Origin: Planctomycetota bacterium
GTDB lineage: Bacteria; Planctomycetota; UBA1135; GCA-002686595
Length of the DNA: 39,328 bases
Direction: 5' to 3'
Assembly (NCBI GenBank): GCA_029259605.1
Contig: JAJDEV010000227.1
Coordinates: 1 to 39,328 of the forward strand
The position numbers and the translations under genes were made by a program. Below are positions 7,754-14,633 of this stretch, piece by piece. Each line of letters starts with the position of its first letter. Position 1 is the first letter of the stretch. Under the pieces are notes generated by a model. It did not search any database and had not been told where the DNA came from. It was given only the letters and a program-made list of their open reading frames with translations.

Positions 7754-10492
7754 TCAGTCGCCGGCGCGCGACGAGAGCGCGGCCGTGACGACCGCGTCCG
7801 CTTCGCGCGCGAGCGTGCGAAGCGACGTGCCGAACGCGTTCGTTTCGAGCGCCGCGTGCAGCGTCCGTAGCTCGCCCTGCGCCTCGACCGCCTCGCCGAG
7901 GCGCGCGTAGGCCATCGCGCGGAAGGCGTGATCGGCGGGCGCGAAGTCGTGCGCGAGGCCGCCGCTCGCGCGGGAGAGCGGGCCGGCGAGCGAGAGCGTC
8001 TCGGCGGCGATCGCGTACTCGCCCTGGCGGTAGAGCAACGCGCCGAGCACGGCGAGCATCGCGGGCTTGTCCGGTTCCTCGTTCAGCGCGCGCTCGACGG
8101 CCTCCTGCGCACGGGCGTACACGCCGTGCTCGAGCTCGGGCTGGCGCGCGATGTCCCACGCGATGCCCGTCATCCGATCGCGTACGGACTCGAGCTCGCG
8201 CGACGTGCGCCCGTCGTCGACGAGCGAGACGTGGGTGTCGATCACGGCCTGGATGCCCTCGGCGTACAGCCCGCGATCGAGCATGCGCCGCGCGTAGTAC
8301 ATGCGGTTCTCGGCCAGGTCCTGGGCGCTGATGAAGGTCTGTCCGTACTCGATGAAGAACGCGAGCATCTCGTCGGCCTCGATGACGCTCGCCGGATCGT
8401 TGCGGCTGCGCAGCAGCTGGAACATCGCATCGCACGCCGAGACGACGAACACGAGCGGCGGCTCGGGCATCGACCGGAAGTGCTGGAACGCCTCGCGGAT
8501 CAGCGGTTCGGCCTCGCGCACGTCTCCGTGCTGGAACAACTGGCGACCGTAGCTGAGGGCCCAGATGGCGCGCACCGGACTGTCCTCCGGATAGAAGGCG
8601 CTCGCTTCCTCGTAGATCTCCTTCGCCGTTTCGCGCGTGTTCGACCCGGGCTGATTCATCCGCAGCAGGTGCCGCTTCTCGAGCGAGCAGAGGATCTCGA
8701 AGCGCGGCGGCGCCGGCAGGGAACGCAGGAGCGCGAGCGACTGACCGATCAGCGCGTCCGCTTCGTCGTACTCGCCGCGCGTTCCGAGCAGGTCTGCGAG
8801 CGCCAGGCGCGCTTCGTTGCCCGCGATCTGCGGCGCCTCGGCCGCGCCGTCGAAGATCGCGAGCGCGTCGCGGAGCACGGGCTCGGCCGCTTCGTTCTTG
8901 CCCTGTGCGCGCAGCACCGTACCGAGCCGTGCGAGCGCGAGCGCGACGTTCGGATGCGCATCGCCGTACACACGCCTCCACACGACCAGCGATTCGCGGC
9001 AGAGCGCGGCGGACGCCTCGAAGTCACCCGCGTCGTGGAGCCGCTGCGCGAGCGTGTCGAGCACGGCGGCGTAGGTCGCGTGGTCTTCGCCGAAGGTCTC
9101 GCGCACGGTGGTGAGCACCTCTTCGACGTCACCCGCCTCGCCCGAGCGCGACGGATCGGTCATCGCGAGCACGTCCTGCAGCGAGTCGCTCATGCTGCGC
9201 GATCGATTGGCCTCGGCGCGCGCGCGCACGAACCCCGCCGTCGTTCCCGCCAGCCCGAGGCCGACGACGGCGACCAGTGCGAGGACGGCGATCACGGCTC
9301 GTTGGTTGCGATGCGCGAACTTGCGCGCGCGGTACCAGGCGCCCGGCGGGCTGGCCTCGACGGGCCGGCTGTCGAGGTGTCGCTCGACGTCCTCCGCGAA
9401 GTCCGACGCGTTCGCGTAGCGCCGCGTGCGATCCTTGTCGAGCGCCTTGAGCACGATCCAATCGAGGTCGCCGCGGAAGTGGCGCGCGAGCGTGCGCACG
9501 TCGCTGCCCTGGCTCTTCGCGATCACGTCCGCCTCCTCGCCGAGCTTTGTGATGCGCGTCGACGGCGCCGGCGCCTCGTCCTCGCGGATCATGCGCGTCA
9601 TCTCGGAGTACGCGACGGTGCGCAACTCGGTGGGGTCGACGGGCGTCGTCCCGGTGAGGAGCTGGTACAGGAGCACACCGAGCGAGTAGATGTCGGAGCG
9701 CGTGTCGACGTCGAGCCCGTTCATCTCGGCCTGCTCGGGCGACATGTACTCGGGCGTGCCGATGATCTGGTGGTACTCGGTGAAGAGCGTGCGCTCGGTC
9801 AGACGCTGGTTCGTCGCCTTGGCCACGCCGAAGTCGATGATCTTCGGCACCGGCTTCCTGTCGTGGGACGTGACGAGCACGTTGGACGGCTTGATGTCGC
9901 GGTGGATGATGCCCTTCTGGTGAGCGTGCTGGACCGCGCGGCAGACGTCGACGAACAACCCCAAGCGCTCGTTCGTGTCGAGCTTGTGCTTGTCGCAGTA
10001 CTCGCTGATCGCGATGCCGCGCACGAGCTCCATGACGAAGTACGGTCGCCCCGACTCGGTCGAACCCGCATCGAGCACGCGCGCGATGTTCGCGTGGTCC
10101 ATCAACGCCAGCGCCTGGCGCTCGGCCTCGAAGCGCGCGATGACCTGCTTCGTGTCCATGCCGAGCTTGATGACCTTGACCGCCACCTTGCGCCGCACCG
10201 GGCGCTCCTGCTCCGCCATGTAGACGACGCCCATGCCGCCCTCGCCGATCTCCTGCAGCAGCCGATACGCACCGATCGAGCGGCCGGGTCCCTCGCGCGC
10301 GCTGTCGAGCACGGGCTCGTTCAGGAACGTTCCCGCGGCGTCGTGCGCGTCGAGCAGGGCCTCGACCCGCGAGCGCAGCTCGGCGTCGTCGCCGCACGCG
10401 CCGTCGAGATAGGCGTCCCGCTCGGCCCCCGACGGCCGCGAGGTCGCGGCGTGGAACAGGGTCTCGACGTCGTGGCGCGAATCGTTCTGCAT
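7754..10492 (-). CDS. Membrane Ser/Thr protein kinase with TPR-like C-terminal region
   Basis: A 912-residue protein. The N-terminal 70 residues form a short helical region common in planctomycete kinases. The Hanks-type kinase domain spans about 75-372, with glycine loop GEGGMG (83-88), catalytic lysine K106, HRDIKPSN (catalytic Asp199) and DFG (220-222), so it should be active. A single transmembrane helix lies at about 399-423, followed by a roughly 490-residue helical region with degenerate TPRs, probably on the far side of the membrane. The ATG at 10492 sits 7 bases after a TAGGCT box, consistent with a leaderless transcript. The ECF sigma gene lies immediately upstream on the same strand, an arrangement common in planctomycetes. 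The kinase may control that sigma factor, but this is inference. Confidence 0.93.
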   Translation of the reverse strand: MQNDSRHDVETLFHAATSRPSGAERDAYLDGACGDDAELRSRVEALLDAHDAAGTFLNEPVLDSAREGPGRSIGAYRLLQEIGEGGMGVVYMAEQERPVRRKVAVKVIKLGMDTKQVIARFEAERQALALMDHANIARVLDAGSTESGRPYFVMELVRGIAISEYCDKHKLDTNERLGLFVDVCRAVQHAHQKGIIHRDIKPSNVLVTSHDRKPVPKIIDFGVAKATNQRLTERTLFTEYHQIIGTPEYMSPEQAEMNGLDVDTRSDIYSLGVLLYQLLTGTTPVDPTELRTVAYSEMTRMIREDEAPAPSTRITKLGEEADVIAKSQGSDVRTLARHFRGDLDWIVLKALDKDRTRRYANASDFAEDVERHLDSRPVEASPPGAWYRARKFAHRNQRAVIAVLALVAVVGLGLAGTTAGFVRARAEANRSRSMSDSLQDVLAMTDPSRSGEAGDVEEVLTTVRETFGEDHATYAAVLDTLAQRLHDAGDFEASAALCRESLVVWRRVYGDAHPNVALALARLGTVLRAQGKNEAAEPVLRDALAIFDGAAEAPQIAGNEARLALADLLGTRGEYDEADALIGQSLALLRSLPAPPRFEILCSLEKRHLLRMNQPGSNTRETAKEIYEEASAFYPEDSPVRAIWALSYGRQLFQHGDVREAEPLIREAFQHFRSMPEPPLVFVVSACDAMFQLLRSRNDPASVIEADEMLAFFIEYGQTFISAQDLAENRMYYARRMLDRGLYAEGIQAVIDTHVSLVDDGRTSRELESVRDRMTGIAWDIARQPELEHGVYARAQEAVERALNEEPDKPAMLAVLGALLYRQGEYAIAAETLSLAGPLSRASGGLAHDFAPADHAFRAMAYARLGEAVEAQGELRTLHAALETNAFGTSLRTLAREADAVVTAALSSRAGD

Positions 10493-10499
10493 CGTGTTC

Positions 10500-10505
10500 A
10501 GCCTA
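10500..10505 (-). promoter_or_regulatory. Candidate -10 box (TAGGCT) of a leaderless kinase transcript
   Basis: On the minus strand TAGGCT ends 7 bases before the kinase ATG. The same TAnnnT-to-start spacing recurs before the genes starting at 20737, 30786 and 34448. No good -35 hexamer was seen. Confidence 0.4.
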
Positions 10506-10563
10506 GCGCGGCACCCCTTCCTGCGCCGCGCAGTCCCGTGCCGCCTCACGGAATCGCGAAGAA

Positions 10564-11121
10564 TCAGTCCGTCCCGCCCGAGACCTCGTGGAAGAGAAAG
10601 GCGCGCGCGTAGGCCCAGTGCCGATCGACCGTGGCGGGGGACACGCCGAGGGTCTCCGCCACCTGGTCGAGCGTGAGCCCCGCGAAGTAGCGCAGCTTGA
10701 CGAGCTCGGCCTTGTCCGGCGCCTCGCGCGCGAGCTTCTCGAGCGCGTCATCGAGCGCGATGAGCTCGATCGTCGCGAGCGGCTCCTCGGCCGACACGTC
10801 CTCGAGCTCCACCCGCTCACGACCTCCCCCGTGCTTGAGCCGCGCCTTCTTGCGCGCGCGGTCGACGAGGATGCGCCGCATGGCCTCCGCACACGCCCCG
10901 AAGAAGTAACGCCGGCTCTTGAAGTCCGGCGCGTCGTCCCCGACCAGCCGCATCCACGCCTCGTGCACGAGCGCCGTCGGCTGCAGCGTGTGCCCGGGCG
11001 CTTCCCGCGCGAGCTTGGCCGCGGCGAGCGTGCGCAGCTCGGCATACACGACGTCGAGCAGGCGATTGGCCGCGTGCTCGTCGCCGTCGGCGAGCTGTGC
11101 GAGGTATTCGGTGATCTCCAT
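10564..11121 (-). CDS. ECF-type RNA polymerase sigma factor (planctomycete-expanded subfamily)
   Basis: A 185-residue protein with the two-domain architecture of small sigma factors. The region-2 part includes [17 protein letters not shown] and the long [10 protein letters not shown] helix, then [21 protein letters not shown], a signature of the subfamily that is expanded in planctomycetes and acidobacteria. Region 4 near the C-terminus contains [20 protein letters not shown] and a recognition helix ending [11 protein letters not shown]. The ATG at 11121 was chosen because the frame upstream to 11229 runs into the hairpin repeat block and is not protein-like. The gene lies 71 bases upstream of the kinase gene on the same strand. 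It is expected to direct RNA polymerase to a small regulon; no anti-sigma gene is present beside it. Confidence 0.9.
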   Translation of the reverse strand: MEITEYLAQLADGDEHAANRLLDVVYAELRTLAAAKLAREAPGHTLQPTALVHEAWMRLVGDDAPDFKSRRYFFGACAEAMRRILVDRARKKARLKHGGGRERVELEDVSAEEPLATIELIALDDALEKLAREAPDKAELVKLRYFAGLTLDQVAETLGVSPATVDRHWAYARAFLFHEVSGGTD

Positions 11122-11170
11122 GGGGCGGCGAGGTGTGTGCGAGCGTTCAGTGTGGCGTGGGGGTTTGGCG

Positions 11171-11752
11171 AGGGCCAGGGGGCGGTGGGCACGGCGGGCT
11201 TCGCCCGCGTGCATGGGGGTACCCGGCACCGGGGAGTTGTTGGCGTTCTCGATCGATTCACGCGCAGCGCTTCGCGCTGCTGCGGCACAGGCTCGCTTCG
11301 CTCGCGTGCCGCCTTTCGCAACGGACCAGGGGGTTACACGGCAGCCGTTCGGGTTCCAGGCCGGCCGATGAAAGACACGGGGACTTGTCGCAGCGTGCTC
11401 GTGGCGTTCGCGCTTCGTGCTCGTGGCGTGAGGGCCAGGGGGCGGTGGGCACGGCGGGCTTCGCCCGCGTGCATGGGGGAACCCGGCACCGGGGAGTTGT
11501 TGGCGTTCTCGATCGATTCACGCGTAGCGCTTTGCACGGCGGGCTTCGCCCGCGTGCATGGGGGCACCCGGCACCGGGGAGTTGCTGGCGTTCTCGATCG
11601 ATTCACGCGCAGCGCTTCGCGCTGCTGCGGCACAGGCTCGCTTCGCTCGCGTGCCGCCTTTCGCAACGGACCAGGGGGTTACACGGCAGCCGTTCGGGTT
11701 GCAGGCCGGCCGATGAAAGACACGGGGACTTGTCGCAGCGTGCTCGTGGCGT
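11171..11752. repeat. Hairpin-rich tandem repeat block (three copies, one truncated)
   Basis: Copy 1 starts at 11171 and copy 2 at 11431, both with AGGGCCAGGGGGCGGTGGGC. Copy 2 breaks off near 11533, and copy 3 starts at 11534 within the shared unit. Copies 1 (11189-11407) and 3 (11534-11752) are about 219 bases each and nearly identical. Each full unit contains a GCGGGC-TTC-GCCCGC hairpin (11194-11208 in copy 1), a GCAGCGC-TTC-GCGCTGC hairpin (11264-11280) and a CTCGCTTCGCTCG segment. The block fills the 11122-11783 gap between the sigma gene start and the ABC permease stop. Frames cross it but look non-coding. It resembles REP/BIME-like intergenic repeats; no transposase is adjacent. Confidence 0.8.
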
Positions 11753-11783
11753 GTGCGTGGCGTGCGCGCGTTTCGTGCGGTGT

Positions 11784-13439
11784 CTACTCGCGCGGGATCA
11801 CGGACGAACGTGCGCCGTTCGGGGACTGGCGTACAACCGCATCGTTCGTGTCGATGATCAGGCTGCCGTCTCGCAGGGAACCCAGGATGTACTCGTCGCG
11901 ATCCACCGCGAGCTCCTCCAGCCGGAGATTCTCGACGTCGAGGCGGAAGTGGCCCAGTGCGTCACGCACGTAGACTTCCGAGCCACGGAGCATCCATCCG
12001 TCCACTTGGTATGTGGAGGGAAAGAGCAGTCCGCGGACGGCTCGCTCCGCGTGGATCGGTTCAAGGTCGCCGGACTTCGAGTCGTACAGCTGGGCGACGC
12101 CGTCCAGGGCGATCAGCACGCGACCATCCTCCAGCACTGTCCGCGCGTAGATGTCCGCCCCAACGGCCCAGGGGAGTGGGGCGGTCGCGGAGGTCTCGGG
12201 GTCGAAGCTGCACCACGTCGCCGTTTCAGATACCCGGTCGTACACGTACACCAACCAGGATCCTGGCAGAACGACCACTTCGATGGTGCTCGACGCGCGT
12301 CCCAAGTTCTTGGGGACCGTGAAACTGGCGGCGCGCGTCGGATCGTAGAACTCGACGCCGTTCTGCCATCCGATCCCGGCTGGGCGCCACGCCGCAGCGG
12401 ACGTGCAAGGAGCTTCGTCGATCACGCTGCCGTCGAATCGGCTCAGGCGCACGACTCGCTCCTCATTGGCGAATGAGACGCACTCTGTCGTTCGGTGCAA
12501 GGCGTTCGACGCGGGCCGGAGCGGGCCGTCGATCGGTTGACTCCACTCGCCTGTATCGAGGTCGACCACGAAGACCGTCGCCGACGACGGGAGACTCCAG
12601 CGGTCGCGCTTGCCGCCGCAGGCGATCACGTGGTTGCCGTCGTCCGTTACGACGGCGCTCCACAGTTCGAAGTTGTTGGAGTTCGGGTCAATGGTGAAGC
12701 GTGATGCGTAGCAGTGCGCCGCCCAGCCGGGGATCGGCGCGAGAAATCCGACCGCGACCGCGAGTCCTCGCAACGCGCTCCTCCAAGTCGGTCGCCCGAG
12801 ACCGCGCGCCCGAAAGGCGACGGCCGCTGAGGCGACGGCGCCGACGGCGAGCAGCGCGACGAGCGCCCACCACTCCCCGATCGTCTCCCTGTACCCCGCC
12901 TCGACGACAAGCCAAACGGGTGCGGTCAGCGCTGCCGCGACGATCACGAAGGCGATCGGGAACGCGAGCGAGGGGCGTGGCGCCCACGGCGAGACGGCGA
13001 AGGTCCAGAGGCCGAAGAGGGTGAGCAGGACGAGAAACGGGTTCAGCCCCGTGACCGCGGCGGACGGTGTGCCGGCCGGGCGGACGTGAACCGCGAGAGT
13101 GCCGACGCCCCAGCCGAGGAGTGTCGCGATGCCGGCTACGACCAAGACGAACGCGAGCTTTGCGCGGAACGCGGTGGCGACGCCGCGCGGCAGGCGCTCG
13201 AGCGCTCGGTGCCGCGTGTGCCCCGCATCTCGCCCGAGGATCTCGCCGTTGACCAGCACAGCCACGGCACCGGCGGTGAGCATCGCCGCCACGAACGGGA
13301 GCAGGTCGTCCGACAATTCCGTGCGTGGGACGAAGCGTGCCGTGCCCAGAACGAGAGCGAGCGTCAACGCGACAAGCGAGGCGAGCATCGTCCGCTGCTC
13401 GCGCCATTCCTTCCAGAGGTGTCGGGTCCAGACTCTCAT
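11784..13439 (-). CDS. ABC-2-like permease fused to a large soluble C-terminal domain
   Basis: This 551-residue protein begins with the amphipathic start typical of ABC-2 permeases (WTRHLWKEWREQR). About seven hydrophobic helices follow (roughly 17-34, 47-64, 95-113, 133-150, 158-180, 190-210 and 225-242). The remaining 300 residues are soluble and strand-rich, with repeated segments such as VFVVDLDTGEW and VRLSRFDG that suggest a beta-propeller-like fold on the outer face of the membrane. The start overlaps the stop of the ATPase gene by 4 bases, and with the GntR regulator gene they form one operon. The permease half presumably forms the channel of an exporter. The attached domain is unusual for ABC-2 subunits; its ligand is unknown. 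The frame upstream of 13439 lies over the ATPase gene and was rejected. Confidence 0.8.
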   Translation of the reverse strand: MRVWTRHLWKEWREQRTMLASLVALTLALVLGTARFVPRTELSDDLLPFVAAMLTAGAVAVLVNGEILGRDAGHTRHRALERLPRGVATAFRAKLAFVLVVAGIATLLGWGVGTLAVHVRPAGTPSAAVTGLNPFLVLLTLFGLWTFAVSPWAPRPSLAFPIAFVIVAAALTAPVWLVVEAGYRETIGEWWALVALLAVGAVASAAVAFRARGLGRPTWRSALRGLAVAVGFLAPIPGWAAHCYASRFTIDPNSNNFELWSAVVTDDGNHVIACGGKRDRWSLPSSATVFVVDLDTGEWSQPIDGPLRPASNALHRTTECVSFANEERVVRLSRFDGSVIDEAPCTSAAAWRPAGIGWQNGVEFYDPTRAASFTVPKNLGRASSTIEVVVLPGSWLVYVYDRVSETATWCSFDPETSATAPLPWAVGADIYARTVLEDGRVLIALDGVAQLYDSKSGDLEPIHAERAVRGLLFPSTYQVDGWMLRGSEVYVRDALGHFRLDVENLRLEELAVDRDEYILGSLRDGSLIIDTNDAVVRQSPNGARSSVIPRE

Positions 13440-14155
13440 GCGACTCGCTCCAGGAGTTCGTACAGGCCGCGCGGGATGCGGGCGGGATCGTCCTGGCCGA
13501 GGACCTCGTCGGTGGAGCCGAAGGCCTCGACCTTGCCGCGCGCGAGCACGAGCACGCGATCCGCGAGGCGCGCGGCGACCTCGAGATCGTGGGTGGCGAT
13601 CAGCGCCGAGCGGCCGCTCGCCTCGAACTCGTCGAGGAACGCGCGCAACAGATCGCGGCGGACCACGGGATCGAGTCCGCTGAACGGCTCGTCGAGCAGG
13701 ACGCACTCGGGCTCGTGCGCGAGCGCGCCGATGAGCATGACCTTCGCGCCTTCGCCGCGGCTCAGCGCTCCGATCGCGCGGTCGAGCGGGACCTCGTAGC
13801 GCTCGACCATGCGCCGGACCACGCCGTCGTTCCAGCGCGAATAGTGCGGCGCGAGGAAGCGGAAGTACTCGCGTGCGGTCATCCACGCCGGCGCGTCCGG
13901 CGTGGAGGGCACGTAGCCCACGCGATCACAAAGCGCGTCGTGATCGGCGATCGGGTCGAGCCCGAGCACGGACAGCCGGCCTCGATCCGGCCGAAGCAGG
14001 CCGAGAGCGCATGCGAACAGCGTGCTCTTGCCCGCTCCGTTCGGGCCGAGGACCACGGTAATCCCGTCGCCGCCCGTCGCGAAGGAGACGTCGGTGAGTG
14101 CGTCTACGCGCCCGAATCGTAGGGCGATGGCGTCGGCTTCGATGGTGTGCGTCAT
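13436..14155 (-). CDS. ABC transporter ATP-binding protein
   Basis: A 239-residue ABC ATPase. Walker A is GPNGAGKST (residues 37-45), the signature motif is the variant LSRGE, Walker B is VLLDEP, and the switch histidine is in IATHD. It follows the short, DrrA/CcmA-like pattern of ATPases that work with ABC-2 permeases. Its start codon overlaps the stop of the upstream GntR gene (ATGA), and its own stop overlaps the permease start, showing translational coupling in the order regulator-ATPase-permease. It should power export or membrane insertion of an unknown substrate through the downstream permease. A similar GntR-ABC order is known from the YtrA/BcrA-like systems that respond to cell-wall-active compounds; that role here is inference. 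Confidence 0.93.
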   Translation of the reverse strand: MTHTIEADAIALRFGRVDALTDVSFATGGDGITVVLGPNGAGKSTLFACALGLLRPDRGRLSVLGLDPIADHDALCDRVGYVPSTPDAPAWMTAREYFRFLAPHYSRWNDGVVRRMVERYEVPLDRAIGALSRGEGAKVMLIGALAHEPECVLLDEPFSGLDPVVRRDLLRAFLDEFEASGRSALIATHDLEVAARLADRVLVLARGKVEAFGSTDEVLGQDDPARIPRGLYELLERVA

Positions 14156-14538
14156 GCGCTCAGCCTCTCTTGCTCCGCGTCGCGGAGGAGTTCCTTGAGG
14201 TCCTGTGTCGAATGCCCTGCGCGCAACGCCTCGTGCAGCGCGCGGCGGAAGCGCTCGAGCGTCGCTCGCGTGCGGACCTCGCGCGCCACGCGCACGCCGT
14301 CCTTCGTCACGAACACGCCGCGCCCGTTCTCGCCTTGGACCGCGCCCAACCCTTCCAAGTCGCGATAGGCTTTCGAAACCGTGTTCGCGTTGACCATCGC
14401 TTCAACGGCGAGTCGTCGAACCGACGGCAACTGATCCCCGACGCTGAGCTCGGCGCTGGCGATCGCGTCGAGCGCGATTTCGACGAGCTGCCGCGAGGGC
14501 GGCGTCTCGGAGTCGGGATCCACGTTCCACGTCGTCAC
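14152..14538 (-). CDS. GntR-family (YtrA-like) transcriptional regulator
   Basis: A short 128-residue regulator with an N-terminal GntR winged helix-turn-helix: PPSRQLVEIALDAI, then LPSVRRLAVEAMVNANTVSKAYRDLE and GLGAVQGENGRGVFV. The roughly 50-residue helical tail is short, as in YtrA-subfamily regulators that precede ABC transporter genes. The GTG at 14538 is the best start; the in-frame sequence further upstream has no family features. The gene overlaps the ATPase gene by 4 bases. A perfect 11-base inverted repeat lies at its start codon, so autoregulation of the whole operon by repression is likely (inference from position). The inducer is unknown. Confidence 0.85.
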   Translation of the reverse strand: MTTWNVDPDSETPPSRQLVEIALDAIASAELSVGDQLPSVRRLAVEAMVNANTVSKAYRDLEGLGAVQGENGRGVFVTKDGVRVAREVRTRATLERFRRALHEALRAGHSTQDLKELLRDAEQERLSA

Positions 14539-14565
14539 GACCGTCCCATCGTCCTGGGACGGTCG
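14538..14565. promoter_or_regulatory. Probable operator: perfect 11-base inverted repeat at the gntR start
   Basis: The arms CGACCGTCCCA (14538-14548) and TGGGACGGTCG (14555-14565) are perfectly complementary with a 6-base spacer. The repeat directly abuts the GTG start of the GntR gene. Its length and symmetry suit a dimeric winged-helix repressor. A further GGGAC half-site-like sequence lies about 45 bases upstream, on the minus strand near 14610. A bound protein here would block expression of the regulator-ATPase-permease operon. Confidence 0.6.
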
Positions 14566-14633
14566 AACGCTGGAGTCGAACGGCTCCCTTTTTGTCCCAG
14601 CCCGGTGCGTGTGGATCGGCGCCCGAGGTGCGG

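Noticed and set aside
7569..8981. Upstream extension of the S15 peptidase frame
   Set aside because: It overlaps the kinase gene, has shadow composition and would remove the signal peptide from the N-terminus.
7928..10612. 894-codon plus-strand frame opposite the kinase gene
   Set aside because: Antisense shadow with Arg/Leu/Val-rich composition; the minus strand encodes intact kinase motifs.
11171..11752. CRISPR array
   Set aside because: The repeated units are about 219 bases with internal hairpins, without regular short repeats and unique spacers.
11133..12476. Plus-strand frame across the repeat block
   Set aside because: Its translation simply repeats with the DNA units and crosses into antisense of the permease; no protein features.
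13440..13886. Upstream extension of the ABC permease frame
   Set aside because: It lies over the ATPase gene in another frame; the ATG at 13439 gives a normal ABC-2 N-terminus and a 4-base overlap.
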